Positions 18,201-31,483 are shown, counted from the first letter of the stretch. The stretch is DNA of 64,000 nucleotides from Pseudomonas putida (GCF_001976065.1 NZ_MNAH01000002.1:124001-188000); one strand, 5' to 3'. Numbers and translations: made by a program. The notes: generated by a model not told the origin, from the letters alone.

Positions 18201-21200
18201 CGCCCAGGGCAGGGCGCTCAATAACATCGCCGCCCATGGCCGCAATCTGTATGAATCGTTGCTGGAGTTCTTGCCCGAAGCTTCACGGGCGACCCTGAAA
18301 GGCAATCAAGGCCAGGCTTTGCAGGAAACACTGGCCGAGCATGCCAGATCCCATCGCAATGCGATGTCGCTGATCTTGAAACAGCGTCCGTTGAATGGCC
18401 CCGGGCCTGCGTTGCGCCTGCCTGGAGGCCGTCTCGGTTACCTGGCCAGTGGTCGTGGCGTCGGCTTCGCCGATGGCGCTTTGGTCTCCAGGGTTCGAGA
18501 TGTCTATCCGAACATTTCCGATGCGCAAGCCAGTCAATTCATCAGAAATCGCCTGAGCGCGGGAGATACCGACCAGCAAGTGTTCAATCTGTTGAACAAC
18601 CGGCAACGGGAATTCGAGGCACTGGACACTGCATTGACCCAATGGGTCGACGCTGTCGAGCCGGCATCTGCTGGAGGCCGCTCTCGACGGGTCATGGCCG
18701 ATCAGTTGATCCAGTGCTGGCGCAATGGTCTTGTCCGCGGACAGGAGCCCGCGTTTGATTTGAACTTGACGGGTGCCGAGCCGCTGCCCGAGTGGGATGC
18801 CGACTTCACCCATGTGCGTAATCTGCAAGTGGACAGTGGTCAGCTCATCGGTGACTCGGGCACTGGACTGCTTCAGCGGTTCGGGAAGATCAAAAGTCTG
18901 AATATTTCCATGGAAGGGCAGGACATGGCGGCTTTGGCCGGGAAATTGCCAGAACTGACGGATATTACCGAGCTGGTACTTGATGGCGCCTCGCAGACCT
19001 ATCCGCCGCAATTGGTGCAGGCGCTCGAAAGGATGACCCAGCTGGAGCAATTGCTGCTCAAGGGCAACTTGGGTGAAATGGACTTCAGCCTGCTGACGAA
19101 CCTGCGGTCGTTGAGGTTGGCCGGCGATATGGCCGATTGGCCAAACGGGGTGTCCGGCTTGAACAACCTGGAAGCCTTGGATCTACAGGGGGTGGCGCTC
19201 AAATCGCTGCCTGAGGAGTTGTACAGTGGCCATGACTCGCTATGGCGCCACATGCGGCTGAACTGGGCCGCCCTGGAGCCGCAAGCCTTCATGAAAGCCT
19301 ACGGTCATGTGCACGACAACCCGGCCCACCTGGTGAACGAGCCGCATATGATTGCCGGGTACTGCAGAGGGCGTTTGTCACAGCTGGTCCCCGACGATTT
19401 CAGCTTTGCAGCGGACGCAATGGCGCAGTTCAGTAAAGACGGGCTGTCTGGGCGGGCATTACTGGATCAGGTCGAGGCACTGCATCAGCAGCACCTGGAG
19501 TTGAATCAGTCATTGGCCGCCTGGACGGACAGGGTTGTCCGGATCGATGGCAGGCAGATGGAAGTACACCACCGTGAGGTGATCGCGCAAAGAATCCGCG
19601 AATGCGCTCGCAACGGGCTGCGTGCCCGCTATTCCCCTGCGGAGCCTGTTGCGGGGCCGTCGTGGCGGCGAGGGGGCGAGGTGAACGCGGTGTTGGACCT
19701 GTCAGGCTATGGGCCATTGGGCGATTTACCCGCGCTTGGGGACAGGGTCTTTCCTCATGTGCGCAGCTTGATCCTCAGTGGCAGCGGACTTTCGACCGTG
19801 CAGGTCAATGATTTCCTGAGTGGATTTCCACGGCTGCGAACACTCGATCTCAGCGCCAATCGCCTGACCGCGTTGCCCCAGGCAATTGAGACGCTCGGCG
19901 AGCTCAGTGAGTTGAACCTGCCATTCAATGAGCTGACGATCACGGCACCCGCGCAAGCGCGGTTGAACCGGTTGACCCACTTGAAAACGCTGAACCTTGC
20001 ATACAATCGAGTCGGCACCCTGGAGGTCGGTTCGATGGCAGGCCTGCAAAGCCTGGACTTGAGTCATACCAATATCCGCAACTGGCCCGAGGGCGCGTTG
20101 TCGTTACCCCACCTGCGCCGACTGGCCCTGAATCACAGCGGCATTACGGATATTCCTGCGGCGGCCATGACCGGGCATGATCAGCTGTTGATGGGGACCA
20201 CGCTGCAAGGTTGCCGGCTGAGTCCGCAAGCATTGGCAGCGGTACGGGCTTACGCTGCACGCACGGCACCACGGCCCCCGCTGGGTATTGCGCCATCACA
20301 CCTGGCTGCAGGGCGCACCGGAGGTGATCCGGAGTTCTTTCCCGATGAAGTGTCGCAGCGTCCAGACCTTCTTTTACCCTTGCACCTGGAGCCCGGCCAT
20401 GGGGATTTGCCCCAGACCTCGGCCGCCAGGCTGCAACGCCTCGACCCTCGGCAGGGTGAGGCTGAAGCCATTGAACGCATTGACGCATGGCTCGCCCAGG
20501 GCATCGGTGCCCTGGAGATTGAAGCCCGACTGGGCCAGTGGCAGCAACAGCAGACGCAATTGATCAAGCGCTTGAATGACTGGATCGATGTCCCGGCCGT
20601 GCGCAGCCATCAAGGCTGGGTGGGCGCGGTAGACCGCCGCCGGGCGGCCGACCAGCTCCTGGAGTGCTGGCGAGGCACCTTGCGTGGAGTTCCCCCGGCC
20701 GCGGGAGCACAAACCGATGCCGTGCTTGATTTGACCGGTCTGGTCATCGGCGATTTGCCTGCCTTGCCCGTCACGTTCGAGCATGTCGGTGTACTGGACC
20801 TGAGCGGTGTCGGGCTCGCGGAAGGCTCGGATGCGTTTTTGCGCTCGTTTCCCCGCTTGCGGAGCCTGACGCTCAGTCACAACCGCTTGGGCGCATTGCC
20901 GGAGGCGGCGGGACAATGCGAGCACCTCATCCAGTTGCGCGCCAGCTACAACGATCTGCGTGCCAGTGACGAGTTGCAGCGCCAACTGCGTTCCCTGAGG
21001 CATCTGCAAGTGCTGGACCTGAGCCAGAACAGTCTCGACAGGTTTGATGTCACCGGTCTTGAACCGCTGCAAAAGCTGGACCTGCGCAACAACACGCTTC
21101 GGGATTGGCCGCAGGGCGTGTTGGATGCGCCGGCACTGACGACCCTCGACTTGAGTGGCAACCAGATAGCGATAATTCCCCCCGATGCCTTGCTGCCAGA

Positions 21201-22266
21201 GCACGCAACCTTGATGGCCGGCACCAATTTGTCCGATAACGGCAATCTGGAGATGGCGCAACTTCTACGATTGCAGGAGTACCTGCAGGACACTGGCCAG
21301 GGACTGGGCTTTACCGAGGCAGACATCGACCGCGCGCTGGAGGGCTTCAGGGCTGAAGAGTTCGAGGGTTCCGATGCCTCTGACGAGGAGGTTCATCCCG
21401 ACCATGAGTCAGCGCAGGCACAAAAAGCGCGATGGTTTTCCGGGGTGGCAGCCGATTCGGAAAAGCATCAGATGTGGAGTGCCTTGATGGAGCAGGACAC
21501 CACCCATGACTTTTCGTACATTCTCTCGCAGCTGCAGCACACCCAGGACTTTGCCGCCGATCGCCTGGATCTCACGCAGCGCGTCTGGCGTGTCCTTGAA
21601 GCCGCTTATGGCGATGAAGAATTGGGCAGGCGCTTGATGGACCTGTCGAAGGCGTTGAGGAATCGCATGACCTGTGGTGACGGCCGAATACTGTTGTTCA
21701 ACGAACTGGAAGTCGAGGTGCATGAGTTCAATGCCCTGAAGTCCATTGCCCCGGAGCACAAAGGTCGCGAGCTGCTGAAACTGTCCAGGGAGCTGTTCCG
21801 CCTGGCGCAGGTCGAAGCGATCGCCAGGACGCGTATCCAGCTAAGGCCGGAAATCGATCCTGCCGAGATTCGCCTGGCCTATCGAATTGGCCTTGCCCGG
21901 CGCCTCAATCTGCCCAACCAGCCCAAAGGCATGTTGTATGGCAGCCTGGCGCAGGTGACGGCAACGGATCTGGACGAAGCGTACGCAGCGATCATGGCCG
22001 AGGAAAAGACCCCGGTGTTCGTCGAGCAACTGACTGCGCGTAAATACTGGAAGGACTACCTGGAGGAAAAATACCCTGGAGAATTTACCAGGCTGCAGCA
22101 GCAGTTCCAGGCCAAGGCCGGTGAGCTCGAGGATCAATACCCGGAGCTCAATACGGCCTACCTGCAGGAGATGGAGGCATTGGACAGCGCCAACAAAACC
22201 GAGCGCTTGCAACTGCTGACCCGACTCAGCGAACGTGAGATAGCCGAGTTGGGCGCACAGGCCTGA
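15280..22266 (+). CDS. Giant LRR protein with C-terminal NEL-type E3 ubiquitin ligase domain
   Basis: 2328 aa. Residues about 1-650 form a dermonecrotic-toxin-like (DUF6543) region, including RHFYDESNRYPFAKVRYSI and a hydrophobic patch near 470-500. A motif block ISGVGDDALRQMH..PPPLLAETI follows near 680. Then come three tandem modules, each a helical spacer plus leucine-rich repeats: about 1105-1330, 1400-1640 and 1755-1985. From about 2060 the NEL region follows (WSALMEQ, DFAADRLDLTQRVWRVLEAA) with the CxD catalytic motif TCGDGR, Cys2132 and Asp2134, then LLFNELEVEV. NEL proteins transfer ubiquitin to host targets through a cysteine intermediate. ATG 15280 has AGGAG. No secretion genes are in the window, so the delivery route is unknown. 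Confidence 0.85.
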   Translation: MPDLCAPAETGFHVPFIKSRVPDWTRHLANQHLQAITEARNPAQRFIKAYPELYDKAAQALRQALLDSQAQSNVSSQALATTLKDFKGITEFAKPLLTDALQKKFGQAPDVDGTALFHLRSPNRAEEQSLLQAALRNFEADEAFDEVALQETSALAPAGSLDRHFYDESNRYPFAKVRYSIRDKLAISPAAFASLCRELDVGKQYQDHLSAVFDAPDKAATVRQQTITANKDRMRVQAHIARIRSDIDATDYATVLALLDGVSQVRLDGASVTYSRLQVFGSELNDVLVIGAASRKVRAALQNPWLSILSRIPVADLIPDSRIIVYIPGDPVSPLKAYGSSLEFARDLAIKLRTTGYQRFFASFVAQDESSRFFQRLRRQLKVQKWDPAPVYPGPPYNPDAFRNGAYVEVWNEEIDLGMDETFIDGEVFAACHEFHLARVKSNARLLAIPTAEVDHEAWIARLEHYAELGLSVLNVAAFFVPGLGEVMLAVTALQLTYEVYQGVETWKEGDAEEAWGHFRSVLQNVAFMAVLGAVASKAPPITHSRFVNGMTRIATPFGEPRLWKPDLAPYKSSVSLDGLEPDALGQYKVGDKTYIRHEGNVYEKTFDPALQKWRIKHPGDPQAYQPILRHNQLGAWRHTLERPLEWDRPTLLRRMGPQMDDFSDAQLQQMAEISGVGDDALRQMHIDHQPPPPLLAETIRSFKAEQQVSELIDRIRSGNDLGSASEAVIPLALELPNWPVEEVLEVFEGPEPWGASQRYGSASAMNSMKPTIKITRSEVRAGKLPERVLLALDEPQINQLLGARSAQPGADRVQMFRDRLADRGLDNKKSLFDKLLADQQTTSADIQRLQRSFPTLSPEGAQQVLGNASAAELARLRSSAKIPMRQAQQIRAHLQQGALNRALCGLHLEGMASLASDRLALHSLEQLPGWSGDIRVEMRLGSIKGPLLDSIGSENAKINLYLVKGDGYFRAYDAQGRALNNIAAHGRNLYESLLEFLPEASRATLKGNQGQALQETLAEHARSHRNAMSLILKQRPLNGPGPALRLPGGRLGYLASGRGVGFADGALVSRVRDVYPNISDAQASQFIRNRLSAGDTDQQVFNLLNNRQREFEALDTALTQWVDAVEPASAGGRSRRVMADQLIQCWRNGLVRGQEPAFDLNLTGAEPLPEWDADFTHVRNLQVDSGQLIGDSGTGLLQRFGKIKSLNISMEGQDMAALAGKLPELTDITELVLDGASQTYPPQLVQALERMTQLEQLLLKGNLGEMDFSLLTNLRSLRLAGDMADWPNGVSGLNNLEALDLQGVALKSLPEELYSGHDSLWRHMRLNWAALEPQAFMKAYGHVHDNPAHLVNEPHMIAGYCRGRLSQLVPDDFSFAADAMAQFSKDGLSGRALLDQVEALHQQHLELNQSLAAWTDRVVRIDGRQMEVHHREVIAQRIRECARNGLRARYSPAEPVAGPSWRRGGEVNAVLDLSGYGPLGDLPALGDRVFPHVRSLILSGSGLSTVQVNDFLSGFPRLRTLDLSANRLTALPQAIETLGELSELNLPFNELTITAPAQARLNRLTHLKTLNLAYNRVGTLEVGSMAGLQSLDLSHTNIRNWPEGALSLPHLRRLALNHSGITDIPAAAMTGHDQLLMGTTLQGCRLSPQALAAVRAYAARTAPRPPLGIAPSHLAAGRTGGDPEFFPDEVSQRPDLLLPLHLEPGHGDLPQTSAARLQRLDPRQGEAEAIERIDAWLAQGIGALEIEARLGQWQQQQTQLIKRLNDWIDVPAVRSHQGWVGAVDRRRAADQLLECWRGTLRGVPPAAGAQTDAVLDLTGLVIGDLPALPVTFEHVGVLDLSGVGLAEGSDAFLRSFPRLRSLTLSHNRLGALPEAAGQCEHLIQLRASYNDLRASDELQRQLRSLRHLQVLDLSQNSLDRFDVTGLEPLQKLDLRNNTLRDWPQGVLDAPALTTLDLSGNQIAIIPPDALLPEHATLMAGTNLSDNGNLEMAQLLRLQEYLQDTGQGLGFTEADIDRALEGFRAEEFEGSDASDEEVHPDHESAQAQKARWFSGVAADSEKHQMWSALMEQDTTHDFSYILSQLQHTQDFAADRLDLTQRVWRVLEAAYGDEELGRRLMDLSKALRNRMTCGDGRILLFNELEVEVHEFNALKSIAPEHKGRELLKLSRELFRLAQVEAIARTRIQLRPEIDPAEIRLAYRIGLARRLNLPNQPKGMLYGSLAQVTATDLDEAYAAIMAEEKTPVFVEQLTARKYWKDYLEEKYPGEFTRLQQQFQAKAGELEDQYPELNTAYLQEMEALDSANKTERLQLLTRLSEREIAELGAQA

Positions 22267-22280
22267 TCGTCAGCTTACAA

Positions 22281-22314
22281 GGCTCTGGAGTCGGCACCGT
22301 CCGCCTCCAGAGCC
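22281..22314. terminator. Hairpin between the LRR/NEL gene and metH
   Basis: GGCTCTGGAG pairs with CTCCAGAGCC across a 14-base loop, in the short gap between the two convergent genes. There is no U-tract on either side, so terminator function is plausible but not certain. Confidence 0.5.
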
Positions 22315-22329
22315 CATGCTTCAAATCAA

Positions 22330-26040
<3,711 letters not shown>

Positions 26041-26196
26041 TGGGACTACTCGGAAAGACCATGACGAAGGGCCGGGATGATAGCAAACCTGTGCGCTTTT
26101 AGAGCATGTCCAAGTTTTCCATGAATATCGCTCATGTTGGTGTGGCGGCTAGCCCGGTAGAATCGCGGCGTTTTCTAAAGGATCGGGACCAGGGAC

Positions 26197-28494
26197 ATGT
26201 CGTATCGCGTCGTCATCAGCAGTGTATTACTGCTTCTCAGCTTTGCCGCGGTTGCGCAAGGTCCGGCCATCTCCGCGGGCATTTCCTACAGTCGCGACAT
26301 CCAGCCGATCTTCACCGAAAAGTGCGTGGCCTGCCACGCCTGCAACGATGCGCCCTGTCAGCTCAACCTGGGCAGCGCAGAGGGTGCAGCCCGCGGCGCG
26401 ACGAAAGTCCCGGTGTATGACGGTGAACGCAGCAAGGCGGTCGCGCCGAGCCGTCTGTTCTATGACGCGTTTGGCGAGCGCGCCTGGCAACATAAAGGCT
26501 TCTATTCGGTGCTCGACGCCCAGGGCAGCCAGGCTGCATTGATGGCGCGCATGCTTGAACTGGGTCACACCAACCCGTTGCAACCCAATGCCAGGTTGCC
26601 CGAGGACATCGTCCTGGGCCTCAATCGCGACAACATGTGCGCCCTGCCGGGTGAGTTCGACGGTTATGCCAGCGCTCACCCCAGGGAAGGGATGCCCCTG
26701 GCAGTCACCGGCCTTACCGACCAGCAATACCAGACGCTACAACGCTGGCTGGCTTCCGGTGCGCCGATCGATGAGCAGGCGCTGGTGCCCAGCGCGAAAG
26801 AAGCGTTGCAGGTGGTGCAGTGGGAAAACCTGCTCAATGCCCCGGGCTCCCGGGAGAGTCTGGTCGGGCGCTGGTTGTTCGAACACTGGTTTCTTGCGCA
26901 TATCTATTTCAAGGATGGCGAGCCGGGGCATTTCTTCCAGTGGGTGCGTTCGCGCACGCCGACCGGCCAGCCCATCGACCTGATCAATACCCGTCGGCCG
27001 AACGACGACCCCGGCACCCAGGTTTATTACCGCTTGCGGCCGGTGCAGGGCGTAATCGTGCACAAGACCCATATTACCTATCCGCTGAGCGCGGCCAAGC
27101 TGGCCCGGGTCAATAGCCTGTTCTATAGCGGCAACTGGCAGGTCAATGCCTTGCCGGGTTACGGCCCGGAACGTCGGGCCAATCCGTTTTCCACCTTCGA
27201 AGCCATCCCGGCCCAGGCGCGTTATCAGTTCATGCTCGACAACGCCGAATATTTCGTGCGCACCTTTATCCGCGGCCCGGTTTGCCGGGGGCAGATCGCC
27301 ACGGATGTGATCCGCGACAACTTCTGGGCGCTGTTCCAGGCGCCGGAACACGACCTCTACATCACTGACCCGAACTATCGTGGCCAGGCCACGCCGTTGC
27401 TGGCGATGCCGGGGCAAAATGATGACGTTGGCAGCGTCCTGAGCCTGTGGCGCGATTACCGCGAGAAACGTAACGAATACGAAGCCCTGCGCCGCGACAG
27501 CTACGCCGATATGCCGCCACCCAGTTGGTCGAGCCTGTGGGCCGGTAATGACAATGCACTGCTGACTATCTTCCGTCATTTCGACAGCGCCGCAGTCATC
27601 AAGGGCCTGATCGGCGAAGTGCCGCAGACCATGTGGCTGTTCGACTTCCCGCTGCTGGAGCGTACCTATTATCAGTTGGCGGTGAATTTCGACGTGTTCG
27701 GCAATGTGTCCCATCAGGCCCAGACGCGCCTGTATTTCGACCTGATCCGCAATGGCGCCGAGCAGAATTTCCTGCGCCTGATGCCGGCCGACTCGCGGGA
27801 TGGCTTCCTCGACGATTGGTACCAGAACAGCGGGAAGCTCAAGATGTGGCTGGACTATGAGTCCATCGACGACGACACGCCAACCGCGCTGAAACTCGAT
27901 GAACAGGACCCCAAGCGCGACTTCGCCATGCAATTGCTGGCACGCTACGGCGAGCTGGACGCCAATCCTGATCCGATCAACCGCTGCGACGGCGCCTATT
28001 GTTCGCGGCCGAACATCGATCCGCTCCTGCAGGCGGCCGAGCAGGCGTTGAGTCGCCTGGCCTCACGTCCGGCGGCCGGCCTCAAGGTCATCGATCAACT
28101 GCCGGAAGCGACCCTGCTGCGCGTCGAAACCGCGAGCGGTCGACGGGGGGTCTACAGCCTGCTGCGTAACCGCGCGCACAGCAACGTGGCGTTCCTGATC
28201 GGTGAGTCGCTACGCTACCAGCCGGGCCTGGACACGCTCACCATTTTCCCTGGGGTTCTGAGCAGTTACCCGAACTTCATTTTCAATATCCCCGCCGAGC
28301 AGGTGCCAGACTTTGTGGGCTCGATGGAAAACGCCAAGGATCCCGCCAGCTTCGAGAAAATCGTCGAGCGCTGGGGCATACGACGCAGTCATCCGCAGTT
28401 CTGGCAGTATTTTCATGATCTGAGCCGCTACATCCACGAAACCGAGCCGGTGGAAGAGGGCGTGCTGGACATGAATCGCTACGAGAACCTCTAA
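26197..28494 (+). CDS. cti: Fatty acid cis/trans isomerase, periplasmic cytochrome-type
   Basis: 765-aa Cti. It isomerises cis- to trans-unsaturated membrane phospholipid acyl chains, a solvent and heat stress response known in Pseudomonas. A signal peptide (MSYRVVISSVLLLLSFAAVAQ) is followed by a heme c motif CVACH at residues 43-47 (CxxCH), with a further Cys at 49, as in the characterised enzymes. It is divergent from metH; the 156-base gap carries the start regions of both. In P. aeruginosa PAO1 the same interval carries the tse1-tsi1 effector pair (recalled), which is absent here. Confidence 0.95.
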   Translation: MSYRVVISSVLLLLSFAAVAQGPAISAGISYSRDIQPIFTEKCVACHACNDAPCQLNLGSAEGAARGATKVPVYDGERSKAVAPSRLFYDAFGERAWQHKGFYSVLDAQGSQAALMARMLELGHTNPLQPNARLPEDIVLGLNRDNMCALPGEFDGYASAHPREGMPLAVTGLTDQQYQTLQRWLASGAPIDEQALVPSAKEALQVVQWENLLNAPGSRESLVGRWLFEHWFLAHIYFKDGEPGHFFQWVRSRTPTGQPIDLINTRRPNDDPGTQVYYRLRPVQGVIVHKTHITYPLSAAKLARVNSLFYSGNWQVNALPGYGPERRANPFSTFEAIPAQARYQFMLDNAEYFVRTFIRGPVCRGQIATDVIRDNFWALFQAPEHDLYITDPNYRGQATPLLAMPGQNDDVGSVLSLWRDYREKRNEYEALRRDSYADMPPPSWSSLWAGNDNALLTIFRHFDSAAVIKGLIGEVPQTMWLFDFPLLERTYYQLAVNFDVFGNVSHQAQTRLYFDLIRNGAEQNFLRLMPADSRDGFLDDWYQNSGKLKMWLDYESIDDDTPTALKLDEQDPKRDFAMQLLARYGELDANPDPINRCDGAYCSRPNIDPLLQAAEQALSRLASRPAAGLKVIDQLPEATLLRVETASGRRGVYSLLRNRAHSNVAFLIGESLRYQPGLDTLTIFPGVLSSYPNFIFNIPAEQVPDFVGSMENAKDPASFEKIVERWGIRRSHPQFWQYFHDLSRYIHETEPVEEGVLDMNRYENL

Positions 28495-28547
28495 AACCCC
28501 GAACCCACAGGGGTAAGCTCCGCATGTTTTCCCGACAAAAATACTAG

Positions 28548-29189
<642 letters not shown>

Positions 29190-29205
29190 GGTGTTCGCTG
29201 CGGCA

Positions 29206-29240
29206 CAAAAAAACGGCGCCCCGTGAGCGCCGTTTTTTTT
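29206..29240 (+). terminator. Rho-independent terminator of nfuA
   Basis: ACGGCGC/GCGCCGT stem with A7 before and T8 after, 17 bases past the stop codon. Confidence 0.93.
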
Positions 29241-29260
29241 ATGTGTGGAATTCACTGACG

Positions 29261-29329
29261 CCTTCGCGAGCAGGCTCGCTCCCACATTTGGAATGCATTC
29301 CTCTGTGGGAGCGAGCCTGCTCGCGAAAG
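29261..29329. repeat. REP pair (BIME)
   Basis: Inverted REP cores CCTTCGCGAGCAGGCTCGCT and its complement, separated by about 15 bases, between nfuA and cobM (convergent). Confidence 0.9.
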
Positions 29330-29333
29330 GGCC

Positions 29334-30080
29334 CTATGGGCGATAAAGATGCGCATGCCCCGCTCGATACAGCGAAGACTCGCTGAACTGCTCACTGCCC
29401 AACACCCGACCCACCAGAATCAACGCGGTACGCCGAAACCCTTTGGCGTCAACCTTGGCGGCAATGTCCTCAAGCGTCCCTACCACCCAATCCTGATCCG
29501 GCCAGGTCGCGCGGTGAATCACCGCAATCGGGCAATCGGTGCCGTAATGGGGCAGGAGTTCCTCAACGATCTTCGGCAGGTGCTTGACCCCCAAATGAAT
29601 CGCCATGGTCGCCCCATGCTGCGCCAGGCTTGCCAGCTCTTCACCAGCGGGCATCGCGGTCTTGTCGGCGTAGCGCGTCAGGATCACGCTCTGGGACACG
29701 TCCGGCAAGGTCAGCTCCGCGCCCAGCAGCGCCGCGCACGCGGCCGTTGCCGTGACGCCTGGAATGATTTCAAACGGAATATCCAGCTCACGCAGATGGC
29801 GAATCTGCTCGCCGATGGCCCCATACAGGCTCGGATCGCCGGAGTGCACACGAGCCACGTCCTGGCCCTTGGCGTGGGCGACCTTGATCAGTTCGATGAT
29901 CTGCTCCAGGTGCAGCTCCGCGCTGTTGACCACCTGTTCGGCGCTGTGTCCTTCCAGCACCGCAGCGGGCACCAGGGAGCCGGCATAGATGATCACCGGG
30001 CAACTGCGTATCAGCCGCTGGCCCTTGACGGTAATCAGTTCGGGGTCGCCGGGACCTGCGCCAATGAAGTAGACAGTCAT
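29334..30080 (-). CDS. cobM: Precorrin-4 C11-methyltransferase
   Basis: 248-aa SAM-dependent methyltransferase of the aerobic cobalamin pathway, making precorrin-5 from precorrin-4. The tetrapyrrole methylase fold is clear: VYFIGAGPGDPELITVKG at the N-terminus, then ARVHSGDPSLYGAI and EIIPGVTATAACAALLG. It is the last gene of the minus-strand unit cbtB-cbtA-cobE-cobM, 82 bases after cobE. Its expression probably depends on the cobalamin riboswitch upstream of cbtB. Confidence 0.95.
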   Translation of the reverse strand: MTVYFIGAGPGDPELITVKGQRLIRSCPVIIYAGSLVPAAVLEGHSAEQVVNSAELHLEQIIELIKVAHAKGQDVARVHSGDPSLYGAIGEQIRHLRELDIPFEIIPGVTATAACAALLGAELTLPDVSQSVILTRYADKTAMPAGEELASLAQHGATMAIHLGVKHLPKIVEELLPHYGTDCPIAVIHRATWPDQDWVVGTLEDIAAKVDAKGFRRTALILVGRVLGSEQFSESSLYRAGHAHLYRP

Positions 30081-30162
30081 CGTCGGTTCCTGTTGGAAAT
30101 AGGGGGGAGGCAGGCTTCAGATGAAGATTGCTCATGATCGAATGGGCGAATTATCGGGGATT

Positions 30163-30576
30163 TTACGCGGCGCCTGCCAATGCCAGGGTCGCCTGGGCAT
30201 ATTTTTGTCGCGGGATCAGCAATTTGGCCGGGGCGTTGGCCAGTTGTTCCGCCAGGGCCAGAGCGGCGCTTTCCGCCACGCCATAGCACCCGGTACGTTC
30301 AAAGGCGATCTCGGAATGATGGCTGAGTTGCGGTTGATAGCCGGCGAGTTGTTCACTGCTGAAGTACATCATCTGTAACCCAAGCTGCTCGGCCAGTTCG
30401 ATCAGGGCCGGCTCGTCGCGCTTCAGGTCGATGCTGGCCAGGGCCTTGATCTGATGCAATTCGAACCGGTGCGCCTGCAATGCCTGGTCGAGCAGTGCCC
30501 GCAGCGTGCTGACGGGGCAGCCGCGCTGGCAGCCCAGGCCGACCACCAGGGTCGGCGCTGTGCGAAGGTCAGTCAT
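30163..30576 (-). CDS. cobE: Cobalamin biosynthesis protein CobE (CbiG C-terminal type)
   Basis: 137-aa protein matching the CobE/CbiG C-terminal domain: VVGLGCQRGCPVSTLRALL at the N-terminus, then ASIDLKRDEPALIELAEQLG and CYGVAESAAL. It takes part in aerobic corrin ring formation; its exact step is not firmly known. Its ATG at 30576 overlaps the stop of cbtA (ATGA), so translation is coupled. An ORF extending to 30846 in this frame is only overlap with cbtA. Confidence 0.88.
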   Translation of the reverse strand: MTDLRTAPTLVVGLGCQRGCPVSTLRALLDQALQAHRFELHQIKALASIDLKRDEPALIELAEQLGLQMMYFSSEQLAGYQPQLSHHSEIAFERTGCYGVAESAALALAEQLANAPAKLLIPRQKYAQATLALAGAA

Positions 30577-31277
30577 GCGTGGTATTGGCCATCGCTTTTG
30601 CGGCGGAACAACCAGGCGCTGATCAGGCCCAGGGCCAGCCAGAACGCCACGTTGGTCAGCTGCGAAGCGATGTTGAACTGAGTTTCCAGGGCCTGCGGAG
30701 CGAGCATCGAGTGCACTTGAGGTTGCGGTGCGCCAATCACATGGGGAACGGCGAGGATCGCCACGCCGAGGATCTTCATCAGCCAGTGACGGCTGAACAC
30801 GATCAGCGCAATGCCGACAGCCGTGGAGGCGGCCGTGCCGATCCACCAGATTTGCCGTTGCGCCAGATCCGCAGCCGCGGTGCCCGGCAGCTCGGGCGGC
30901 AAGCCCAGCGTCGGTGCCAGCACAAAGGTTGCGTACCCGGCCAAACCCCAGAGCAGGCCCTGGGAGGTTTTGGTTGGCGCGCGCAGGGTATAGAGGCCGG
31001 CGAGCATCAGGGCGAAACCGACCGCCACCACCAGGTTACCGCCGGTGGTCGACAACACGCGCTGCCAGCCGTCTTCCGGTTCCCAGGCTTGGGCGTCGTG
31101 GCTGTGGGCAGCGACGCCCGTAGCGTGTTCGTGGACTGCAACGGCGGCAGGTTCGGATTTTTCGTAGGTTTCGGCCTGCAAGATCAGCGGAGAAACCCAG
31201 AAACTTTGCAACAGGGTCAGCAGCAGGGCGGCCAGCAGCCCGGTGAAGCCCGCGGTTTGCGCAATACGCTTGAACAT
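30573..31277 (-). CDS. cbtA: Cobalt transporter subunit CbtA
   Basis: 234-aa membrane protein with about five to six hydrophobic segments (FTGLLAALLLTLLQSFWVSPL, VVAVGFALMLAGLYTL, GLLWGLAGYATFVLAPTLGL, and others) and a His-rich loop (HEHATGVAAHSHD) after the first helix, as in CbtA. It is predicted to import cobalt for cobalamin synthesis together with CbtB, which ends 11 bases upstream. The riboswitch ahead of cbtB makes B12-repressed expression likely. The upstream ribosome site is weak, consistent with coupling to cbtB. Confidence 0.9.
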   Translation of the reverse strand: MFKRIAQTAGFTGLLAALLLTLLQSFWVSPLILQAETYEKSEPAAVAVHEHATGVAAHSHDAQAWEPEDGWQRVLSTTGGNLVVAVGFALMLAGLYTLRAPTKTSQGLLWGLAGYATFVLAPTLGLPPELPGTAAADLAQRQIWWIGTAASTAVGIALIVFSRHWLMKILGVAILAVPHVIGAPQPQVHSMLAPQALETQFNIASQLTNVAFWLALGLISAWLFRRKSDGQYHA

Positions 31278-31288
31278 GTCGGCAGGTC

Positions 31289-31483
31289 TCAATGGCACGG
31301 GAATGCAGCGCTGTGGCGGGTGTCGTGAGCCGCGTTGTGCACCGCTTCGATGTGCGAGAAGCCGGCGAAATACACAAGGCACGCGCCGAGGATCGACGCA
31401 CAGACGGCGGCGGTCAGGCGTTGGGACAGGGTAGTGGTGCTGCTGGTGGTGGTGCTGTGGCCGGTGCTGCTGATGATCGACAT
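31289..31483 (-). CDS. cbtB: Cobalt transporter subunit CbtB
   Basis: 64-aa protein with a Ser/Thr-rich N-terminus, one membrane helix (LTAAVCASILGACLVYFAGF) and a His-rich tail (HIEAVHNAAHDTRHSAAFPCH in two parts) that can bind metal. This is the CbtB pattern. ATG 31483 has AGAGGGAAG upstream. A longer frame to 31780 overlaps the riboswitch and is not coding. It is first gene of the cbtBA-cobE-cobM unit. Confidence 0.9.
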   Translation of the reverse strand: MSIISSTGHSTTTSSTTTLSQRLTAAVCASILGACLVYFAGFSHIEAVHNAAHDTRHSAAFPCH

